From positions 1 to 39,853 of the forward strand of contig DGYK01000009.1 of the NCBI GenBank assembly GCA_002398365.1: 39,853 nucleotides of DNA, written 5' to 3'. The notes beneath the pieces are model-generated. The model made no database searches, had not been told where the DNA came from, and saw only the letters and a program-made list of their open reading frames with translations. This document shows positions 34,138-39,853 of this stretch, piece by piece (position 1 is the first letter of the stretch; each line of letters begins with the position of its first letter). The stretch comes from Flammeovirgaceae bacterium UBA5008 (GTDB taxonomy: Bacteria > Bacteroidota > Bacteroidia > Cytophagales > Cyclobacteriaceae). The translations under genes were made by a program, and so were the position numbers.

Positions 34138-34825
34138 GCGTTTTTCCATTGCAGTTCCTGCCGGTTTATTAGCTAGTCGCTTTGCAGTAGAAGAGCCCAT
34201 AGCCTATCAACCCAAATACAATGGAGCTCCTTCGCAATTGTTTCCATTAATTACCAGTGAAGATCCACAAGGCTTTTCGTTTTTCTATTGGGGTTTGCCA
34301 CCCAGTTGGGCTAAAAACAAATCAATGGCCGAGCGTATCATCAACTGGCGTAGCGAGCAGATTCTGGAAAAGCCCGCTTTGAAAAAGAAACTATCCAAGC
34401 ATCGTTGTTTGGTGCCAGCAGATGGCTTTTACGTATGGAAGAAAGTTGGTAAGAAAACCCAAATTCCCTGGCGTTTTACACTGAAGTCCAAAGAGCTATT
34501 TTCAATTGCCGGAGTGTGGGAAGAATACGAAGATGAAAATGAATCCTTTCACACCTTTTCAATTATCACCATTCCGGCAACCGGTTTTGTTCAAACCGCT
34601 TCTGAGCGAATGCCGTTAATTTTAACAAAAGCACAAGAAGCCATTTGGTTGCAATCGGAAGTATCGGAATTGGAATTGGATTCAGTTTTAACCAGTGTAT
34701 TTGCCGAAGCTATGGATGGATACACGGTGTCTCCTCAAATTAATTCAATTGAAGCGGATAGGCCTTCGCTCATGTTACCCATGCCTGCGGCTGATCAATT
34801 TGGCAATCTTACTTTGTTCGATTAA
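34130..34825 (+). CDS. SRAP (YedK/HMCES) family protein lacking the catalytic residues
   Basis: 231 residues. The SRAP fold is recognisable throughout: the 'RFSI....LLASRFAVE' start, NGAPSQ (31-36), 'FYWGLPPSW', 'INWRSEQILEKPAL' (N72 kept), 'HRCLVPADGFYVWKK' and 'ERMPLIL'. Active SRAP proteins start MCG(R), and Cys2 forms a thiazolidine crosslink with abasic sites. Here residue 2 is Ile (MIERFS), the conserved Glu of GFYEWK is Val (102), and the His of the HDRMP motif is Ser (158). A stop codon lies in frame just upstream of ATG 34130, so no hidden Cys start exists. It is expected to be unable to crosslink in the known way, and may be a DNA-binding pseudo-enzyme or have another role. Its 3' end overlaps the convergent gene by 17 bp. 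Confidence 0.88.
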   Translation: MIERFSIAVPAGLLASRFAVEEPIAYQPKYNGAPSQLFPLITSEDPQGFSFFYWGLPPSWAKNKSMAERIINWRSEQILEKPALKKKLSKHRCLVPADGFYVWKKVGKKTQIPWRFTLKSKELFSIAGVWEEYEDENESFHTFSIITIPATGFVQTASERMPLILTKAQEAIWLQSEVSELELDSVLTSVFAEAMDGYTVSPQINSIEADRPSLMLPMPAADQFGNLTLFD

Positions 34826-35360
34826 GAGAACCCAGGTTTAGCTGAAACCATTCTTTGGCGGATGATGCTTTTCGTTCGGCCAGCACTTCTTCTTCGATTT
34901 TCCTTTGTGCGTTTTCGATCGAACGGGTAATCATGGCATGTGCAATCACTTCATTTTCTTGCACTCCCATTTTATGCATCAATTCAATGGTTCGCTCTCC
35001 GCCAAAATAATGAATGAATGGCTCTTCCAATGAAACCAGAACTGGCACTTGGTTAAGTTGAAGCTTCTGAAACAGTACTTGTTCTTTCTTTCGAAGGGGA
35101 TGGTGCTCTCCAAAGATGATCAATTTACCCGCAATAGATTCACGGGAAAGTGATTCAGCCAAAACCGCTTGAGTTGACTCCGAAGAAATATGGCTCAGTA
35201 CAAGAAATTCGTTGAGTGAATCTTCAAACCAGAACACCAGCAAGCAAGAGCTATTGGCCTCCATCATTTTGTGAGCAGCCTGCAACTTTGCCTTTTGCGA
35301 AAGCCACACCTGATCGTTGGTTGCAATTCCTTTCTCTTTCTTTCCAAATAAGCCAAACAT
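34809..35360 (-). CDS. Small SecA-related protein (183 aa, function unknown)
   Basis: The first half (MFGLFGKKEKG.., about 1-105) is not clearly assigned. Residues about 108-163 read 'LVSLEEPFIHYFGGERTIEL' then 'MHKMGVQENEVIAHAMITRS', then 'IENAQRKIEEEVLAERK'. This follows the SecA segment 'SLEDDLMRxFGSERI..xMDRMGLxEGExIxHxMITxSIExAQKKVE', which runs from the end of nucleotide-binding domain 2 into the helical scaffold. The stretch before it, 'KLIIFGEHHPLRKKEQVLFQ', resembles SecA 'HVIGTERHESRRIDNQL'. The Walker motifs and DEAD-type helicase core are absent, so no ATPase activity is expected. It starts 11 bp after the lysine-rich lipoprotein gene (same strand). It could be a SecA-derived partner or chaperone-like protein; this is by-eye homology. 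Confidence 0.78.
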   Translation of the reverse strand: MFGLFGKKEKGIATNDQVWLSQKAKLQAAHKMMEANSSCLLVFWFEDSLNEFLVLSHISSESTQAVLAESLSRESIAGKLIIFGEHHPLRKKEQVLFQKLQLNQVPVLVSLEEPFIHYFGGERTIELMHKMGVQENEVIAHAMITRSIENAQRKIEEEVLAERKASSAKEWFQLNLGSLNRTK

Positions 35361-35371
35361 GAATGAGAGGT

Positions 35372-36232
35372 TTAGAATTTCTCTTCCTCTTCTTTTTTAG
35401 CCTCTTCTTTTTTCTGCTGCTGTGCGGCAGGATCTTCTTTCGGCTTTTTCTTGAACATACCTAAGAGACCTTTTTTCTTTTTAGGAGTTTCAGGTGCTAC
35501 AGCCGTTGAGTCATTTGGGTTTTGAACCACCGCCTCCGGTTTTACCGGCTCTTTCGGCTTTTTCTTAAATAGGTTTTTGAAGAAGCCAGTGAATCCTTTC
35601 TTTTCCTTCGTCTTTTCAGCTGCCTTTCCTTCGGCTGGAGCGCCTTCCATGGCAATGCGCACATCCGGCAATACCAACACGTTGCGGAAGTACCACATGT
35701 AGTTATCCTGCTCTACATTGAATTTTTCTTTCTCGATCGAAATAACGTACGTGCTGTCTTTTACCTCCTTCTTTCCATCGGTTGAAGTTCCAGAAACAGT
35801 CAAGGTATCGGTTATACTTCTGGCGGCACTGTCCAGCGCCTTTTTGATATCCACAGAGTCCGGTTCTTTTTTAGGATACACAGGCTTCATTTCTACCGTT
35901 TGGAGGGCTCTGAGGGCTTTTTTATAGGTCTTCTCGGGCAATAAGAGGTAACGAGTGCGTTTATTTCGCTTTTCCTTCGGCAAAGCCGGCCCTTGAATGA
36001 CCACACTATTTGCCCAAGTAGAGTCGTTGGCAGGTAAATTCAGTGTTTTGCTATTTGAAGCCAGTACTTCGCGAGGCTGGTTTTTGTTCGAGTTATAATA
36101 GACGAACGTTTCTTTCTGAGTGGGCTTATCGTGTATAAAGGCGCTCTGGTAGGCAGGGCAAATCATCTGCTCCGTTTTGCAACTGAAAAGCATGCCGCAA
36201 GCAAAAACACATACAATTAAAGCCCGAATCAT
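35372..36232 (-). CDS. Lysine-rich lipoprotein of unknown function
   Basis: 286 residues. The signal peptide is MIRALIVCVFACGMLFSC, with lipobox Cys at 18, so it is a lipoprotein. After the Cys comes 'ICPAYQSAFIHD', a start seen in other Bacteroidota lipoproteins. The middle has no recognised fold. The C-terminal 80 residues are low-complexity and basic, with two similar blocks: 'KKGFTGFFKNLFKKKPKE' and 'KKKKGLLGMFKKKPKE', followed by Glu/Lys repeats. It precedes the SecA-related gene by 11 bp and probably shares its transcript. Not recognised as a known enzyme. Confidence 0.8.
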   Translation of the reverse strand: MIRALIVCVFACGMLFSCKTEQMICPAYQSAFIHDKPTQKETFVYYNSNKNQPREVLASNSKTLNLPANDSTWANSVVIQGPALPKEKRNKRTRYLLLPEKTYKKALRALQTVEMKPVYPKKEPDSVDIKKALDSAARSITDTLTVSGTSTDGKKEVKDSTYVISIEKEKFNVEQDNYMWYFRNVLVLPDVRIAMEGAPAEGKAAEKTKEKKGFTGFFKNLFKKKPKEPVKPEAVVQNPNDSTAVAPETPKKKKGLLGMFKKKPKEDPAAQQQKKEEAKKEEEEKF

Positions 36233-36255
36233 CCAAAAAGGGTATTCCTAATCAA

Positions 36256-36263
36256 CAAAACTA
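36256..36263 (-). promoter_or_regulatory. Candidate Bacteroidota -7 element for the lipoprotein operon
   Basis: The minus strand reads TAGTTTTG, a perfect match to TAnnTTTG, 24 bp before the ATG at 36232. No clear -33 TTG is seen at the usual distance, so this is tentative. Confidence 0.35.
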
Positions 36264-36361
36264 AAAAATTAACCCAAGTTATCCGAAGATTATAAGAAAT
36301 GTAACCGGAATATAAATAACTGGCTGTCAATGTATTTCACTAATTGACACCATCTATCCCA

Positions 36362-36386
36362 TTAAAAAAGCCCCTTTCAGGCACTA
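36362..36386 (-). terminator. Weak intrinsic terminator after the TldE-like gene
   Basis: On the minus strand, GTGCCTGAAAGGGGC followed by TTTTTT (36385-36365) forms a short, imperfect GC stem with a good U-tract, about 25 bp beyond the stop codon at 36407. Confidence 0.4.
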
Positions 36387-36406
36387 TTTTCAAGAACCAG
36401 AATCGG

Positions 36407-38065
36407 TTAATTGGTAGGCTTACTGATATATTCCTCTTCTTTTAATGATGGCATTCGCATGGGACTCACATCCGATTCTTCGAGCAAGATCGCATGGGGA
36501 ACGATCATTGAAACGTTGGTTTGAACAAAATTTCTGTCATAGATAGCGTCATCCAAATTGAATGCTGCGTACTTTTCAGATGCTCCCAAAATACGTTTCC
36601 ACGTTTTCATTCCTAGTTCGCGCATGGATACATTCTTAATCGGCTCCTCTCGGCCGTCATCAACGTACACTTTGTAAACTTTGGCTTGCCCCATGCGGGA
36701 TGAGCTTTCACGAAACAGTAACGCAAAAGATAGTCCTTCCTTTTTGGCTTGCTGAATGAGCTTATTCTTCAGTGTAGCATCATTGTCTTTTTGCGAAACT
36801 GTTACTTCTAAAACACCCGGTGTAGATCCAAAACCATTGGCTGATTGATTGGCATTGGTGAGCGTGCGATTGTTTAAGAGATTTCGCAAAACGCCATTTT
36901 CAATAATCGTCAATTCATCGGGCGGAACAACACCTTCATTGTCGAGTTCAAAGCTTCCTGTTAATTCTATCCCATTATAAGAATTGAGTTTGGGTTTAGC
37001 TTTAATGGTGATTTGTGTATTGATGACTGTCTTTCCGATTTTGGCTTCTGATGTTTGGGTTTCGTCATCAAACTGAAATCCTTTCAACTTTGGAATATTA
37101 TCGTTCGCAAATATGCCTTCGCGGCCGCGCAAAATGGACGAAGCCAATGTTTCGGCTACTGCTTTACCTTCCAACAATACCGGCCCGGTATACTCCTCTT
37201 CTAACTCTGTCAACTTTTTATTGGATTCAATTCGTTTAATCAGATTTTGAATATCTTTCATGATTTGATCGTCCGTAGGAAGTTTATCCAGGCTGCTTGC
37301 TTCATAAACCTCCCGCTCGAATGAAAATTTGCCATCACTGGTTTTTACTTGAACGGCTAGCGACAGCGTAGCAGAGGTAAATGGAATTTTTGCTACCAGT
37401 CCTTCGGTGTTAACCAGATATTTATGACCCTCTGTATACGAAACAAATACAAATGAATTGTTGATATCGGCTGTAGTGGTAAATGCCGCTGATAATTTCC
37501 GTACGCGTTGCTCCCAATGGGGAAGCGAGTAAACTGCCGGTGTAAGTGATCGAACAATTTTTACCGGAGCCACTTTTGCAAATCTACGGTGTGGAATTTC
37601 TTCGAGTGCTTTGCCAGTTTCTTTTAGTGTTTGTTTGTTTTTCTCATAATGGCGAGCGGCACTTCTGTACACGTTATCGGTTGCTGCCCAGAAAGATCTG
37701 CGAATGCCCCAATAGTCATCGTCAATGGGAAGGGCTAGTTCCATTGCGGATGGCCCGGTGGTGATGTTGTCATCTAAACTTTCATCATTAAATTCATAAT
37801 CGCCTACCAGCAGTCGGGTGGTGGTTTTATAACGGTCTTTATTTTCAGAAGAGCTGGTAAGTGCCCCCATAGAAGCTGCGGCTCGCATCGTTTTAATGTC
37901 TGTAAGCCCATACATGATAAAGAACGGACGATCCAGATTCTTTAGTGTCAATTCTTTATAATTCCGATCCAGTTCATCTTGCATAGCTTTTAGGATTACG
38001 TCCTCCTGCTGCGCAAAAGTTATTGTACAAACGAAGGTTAAAGAGACGAAAGAAATATATTTCAT
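36407..38065 (-). CDS. Exported TldE/PmbA-like protein (metal motif absent)
   Basis: About 552 residues from ATG 38065; an ATG eight codons up (38089) would overlap the upstream gene. The signal peptide is MKYISFVSLTFVCTITFAQQ. The protein parallels its neighbour in order: 'LKAMQDELDRNYKEL', 'PFFIMYGLTDI', 'VLVGDYEF'-like, 'YTGPVLLEGKAVAETLASSI', 'VVPPDELTIIENGVLRNLLNNRTL' and 'VYKVYVDDGREEPIKNV'. Where the neighbour has HEIFGH, this one has AETLASS, so the zinc site is lost, as in TldE relative to TldD. It probably forms the non-catalytic half of a TldD/TldE-type protease complex, here exported. It lies 10 bp after the TldD-like gene. Confidence 0.86.
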   Translation of the reverse strand: MKYISFVSLTFVCTITFAQQEDVILKAMQDELDRNYKELTLKNLDRPFFIMYGLTDIKTMRAAASMGALTSSSENKDRYKTTTRLLVGDYEFNDESLDDNITTGPSAMELALPIDDDYWGIRRSFWAATDNVYRSAARHYEKNKQTLKETGKALEEIPHRRFAKVAPVKIVRSLTPAVYSLPHWEQRVRKLSAAFTTTADINNSFVFVSYTEGHKYLVNTEGLVAKIPFTSATLSLAVQVKTSDGKFSFEREVYEASSLDKLPTDDQIMKDIQNLIKRIESNKKLTELEEEYTGPVLLEGKAVAETLASSILRGREGIFANDNIPKLKGFQFDDETQTSEAKIGKTVINTQITIKAKPKLNSYNGIELTGSFELDNEGVVPPDELTIIENGVLRNLLNNRTLTNANQSANGFGSTPGVLEVTVSQKDNDATLKNKLIQQAKKEGLSFALLFRESSSRMGQAKVYKVYVDDGREEPIKNVSMRELGMKTWKRILGASEKYAAFNLDDAIYDRNFVQTNVSMIVPHAILLEESDVSPMRMPSLKEEEYISKPTN

Positions 38066-38075
38066 GGCAATGGTA

Positions 38076-39776
38076 TCAATGATTATCAACAGGTTTCTCT
38101 AAAATGGTGGTTTCAACTTGTGCTACCATTTTCTTTTGTGTTTCGATGCGCTTCACGTAAAGTGATGGCGAGATGGCGGTGACAGGTATGCTCCCCGATT
38201 CAGCGCCACAAAATCCGGTAAACACTTCGCTTTTATCATCTGCCGCTTGAATTTCAGCAAACATAGCTAGTGGTGTGCCTATCAAATCGACACCGCGAAC
38301 TAATTCGTCAGGTCTTCCATCCACATAAATGCGGTATACTTCAGTTGGAAAAATATTAAATGCATTCGGCATCACTCGTCCGGTGTTGGTAAATCCGCCC
38401 ACAACATCCATAAACAAGTAGCCATACTTTTTATTTTGGCGCTTGCATTCTGCTATCAACATCTTCCGGAGGCCTGTCATTTCAACTACTTTCTTATTTT
38501 CAATAATCAAATTTGATTGACGTGTAACCACATCAGCTCCTGCTTCCGCTCTACCATGTCCATTAGAGTGCGAGAATTTCTCAATTGGAGTGCGTGACAT
38601 TAAAAAAGTTTTGAGCACGCCATTTTCAACCACGGTAACTTTTCGGGCTTTCACACCTTCATCATCAAATTGATAATGACCATTGAGGGCTTGTTCGTTA
38701 AACTTTTGAAGTGTCGGATCAAAAACTACATTCAGTGTTTTCGGCAGAACCAATTCGTTCACCTTGTCTTTAAAGGTTTGTCCATCGAAATTACTTTTCA
38801 ATCGCTGCCCCTCTACCCGGTGCCCAAATATTTCGTGAAAGAAAACGCCCGCTGCATGCGCATACAAGATGGCCGGCCCGGTGTAAGGCTCAACTACTGG
38901 TGCGGTGCTGAGTTGCGTTAGCTTCGTCATCATTTTATCGATGTCTTTGCGAAGGACATCATCGCCAGGTAACTGATCGGGAGTAGTAGCATAATAAGAT
39001 AGGTGCAGGGGAAGTATGTCACCATCTTCTGCTCGTATGGCCGCTGAAATCGTAAGAAAAACAGAGGTGCGGTTTTGTACGATGCGCGAACCTTCAGTAG
39101 ACAAATAATACTTGCGATCTAAGTCTACGTGAATACTCACATCTCCGTCCACAATGCCTTTCAATTTGAGAAAGGAGGCACTCAGTGATTTCACTTTCTT
39201 CTTCCAGTTTTCAATCTGAATAAATTTTTCGATTGACGGAAGGGGTTGTTCAACAAAAACAGAAGGCTCTTCTTTTGAGAAATCGGCCACCGCTTTCGAT
39301 TCTTCTTTAATGTTAGCATTTTGCAACGACTTGAAAGAAGCCAATGCCGAGCGATAGGCTGATTGTGTCTGCTGCCACATGCGCAACTTGATGGGCAATG
39401 GTTTATTATCGAGAGGTAAAAATTGGGATACCCGCTCACCTCCCATTCCATCCATCGGGAAATAGTTATCATCAAAATCGAGCGGGTGCGAATCGTCAAA
39501 CGCATAGTCGCCAACACGCACGGAGGCACGCAATACTCTGGATCGATCTTTGTTTTCATCTACTAGGCTGCCAAGCGAAGCTCTGAGCCTGAATCCTTGA
39601 CTATCGGTTACTCGATAGGAAAGAAAATAGGGTGGTTGTTTGGCTTTTTGCAACTCATCCCATTCGCGTTGCATTTCAGATTCTAAAATTATGAGTAAAG
39701 AGTCGCTGACACTTTGTGCGCGAAGCGCTATGGAGGCGAGGCCAAGGCAAACGATCAAACAGAAAACTTTCTTCAT
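38076..39776 (-). CDS. Exported TldD-like metalloprotease (HEIFGH motif)
   Basis: 566 residues from ATG 39776; ATG 39785 and GTG 39791 are in frame upstream. The signal peptide is MKKVFCLIVCLGLASIALRAQ. The PmbA/TldD domain follows. The zinc motif FHEIFGHRVEGQRL (HExxxH, near 313-318) and a glycine-rich 'GHGRAEAGADVVTRQSNL' are present. The C-terminal part includes 'VYRIYVDGRPDELVRGVDLIGTPLAMF' and 'GFCGAESGSIPVTAISPSL', with a Cys as in TldD. Cytosolic TldD/TldE of enterobacteria process peptides such as microcin B17 and CcdA; this version should act in the periplasm or on the surface. It is co-transcribed with the motif-less partner downstream. The substrate is unknown. Confidence 0.9.
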   Translation of the reverse strand: MKKVFCLIVCLGLASIALRAQSVSDSLLIILESEMQREWDELQKAKQPPYFLSYRVTDSQGFRLRASLGSLVDENKDRSRVLRASVRVGDYAFDDSHPLDFDDNYFPMDGMGGERVSQFLPLDNKPLPIKLRMWQQTQSAYRSALASFKSLQNANIKEESKAVADFSKEEPSVFVEQPLPSIEKFIQIENWKKKVKSLSASFLKLKGIVDGDVSIHVDLDRKYYLSTEGSRIVQNRTSVFLTISAAIRAEDGDILPLHLSYYATTPDQLPGDDVLRKDIDKMMTKLTQLSTAPVVEPYTGPAILYAHAAGVFFHEIFGHRVEGQRLKSNFDGQTFKDKVNELVLPKTLNVVFDPTLQKFNEQALNGHYQFDDEGVKARKVTVVENGVLKTFLMSRTPIEKFSHSNGHGRAEAGADVVTRQSNLIIENKKVVEMTGLRKMLIAECKRQNKKYGYLFMDVVGGFTNTGRVMPNAFNIFPTEVYRIYVDGRPDELVRGVDLIGTPLAMFAEIQAADDKSEVFTGFCGAESGSIPVTAISPSLYVKRIETQKKMVAQVETTILEKPVDNH

Positions 39777-39818
39777 CACAGGCATTTTCACTTGAATAAA
39801 CTATTATGTAAATCAAAC

Positions 39819-39850
39819 TAAATTTATAAGGTAGTTCTTGTTTCGGTCAA
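39819..39850 (-). promoter_or_regulatory. Candidate Bacteroidota promoter for the tldD/tldE-like pair
   Basis: The minus strand has TTG (39850-39848), a 21-bp spacer, then TAAATTTA (39826-39819), one base off TAnnTTTG. It lies about 43 bp before the ATG at 39776. Spacing fits the Bacteroidota -33/-7 pattern. Confidence 0.4.
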
Positions 39851-39853
39851 TCG

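Noticed and set aside
36290..36360. Possible small gene or RNA in the gap between the lipoprotein and TldE-like genes
   Set aside because: AT-rich sequence with no open frame of note and no strong fold apart from the weak terminator stem.
38066..38089. Eight-residue extension of the TldE-like protein
   Set aside because: It would overlap the TldD-like gene and put MIIIDTIA before a normal signal peptide that starts at ATG 38065.

Overview
The window reads as chromosomal DNA of a Bacteroidota bacterium, most likely a free-living cytophagalean (Cyclobacteriaceae-like). The reasons are a giant surface protein ending in a type IX secretion (T9SS) sorting domain, a YfiT/BstA-type bacillithiol transferase, Bacteroidota-style lipoproteins, start sites without clear Shine-Dalgarno sequences, and a cytochrome c/DUF1080/Gfo-Idh/TIM-barrel sugar operon. 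The taxon is an inference; no rRNA or marker gene is present.

Layout. (1) 1-13854 (+): the 3' part of one very large gene for a secreted, multi-domain T9SS cargo protein. It is open at the left edge. (2) 13870-15570: a degraded accessory patch. It holds a bidirectional terminator, a DUF4172/Fic gene broken by at least two lesions, four copies of an operator-like TAATCGGCTCA motif at its 5' end, and about ten degenerate 42-bp (2 x 21) tandem repeats. (3) 15571-21026 (-): ctlX-like hydrolase, then an operon (Gfo/Idh oxidoreductase, TIM-barrel isomerase, cytochrome c, DUF1080 hydrolase, Tat-exported TIM-barrel protein) that fits oxidative (3-keto) glycoside breakdown. (4) 21233-31710 (-): a tightly packed run with GH65 phosphorylase, beta-phosphoglucomutase, PfkB kinase, a split YhcG/DUF1016 nuclease, ROK kinase, GH13 alpha-glucosidase, DUF3179 membrane protein and GlpD. 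The sugar genes fit maltose/alpha-glucoside use: GH13 and GH65 cleave the disaccharide, PgmB turns beta-glucose 1-phosphate into glucose 6-phosphate, and kinases capture free sugar. (5) 31822-34825 (+): TerC, YfiT, a YheT-type hydrolase and a SRAP-like protein that lacks the usual catalytic residues. (6) 34809-39776 (-): a small SecA-related protein, a lysine-rich lipoprotein, and a signal-peptide-bearing TldE/TldD-like pair.

The most unusual items are the SRAP-like protein with Cys2, Glu and His all replaced; the 183-residue protein whose C-terminal part resembles a piece of SecA; the YhcG gene split exactly by a 7-bp tandem duplication inside a sugar operon; the doubly broken Fic gene with its intact-looking operator array; and the roughly 290-residue repeated module in the giant surface protein. 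No tRNA, rRNA, CRISPR array, insertion sequence or phage gene was recognised. All family calls were made by eye from translated sequence, without database searches.
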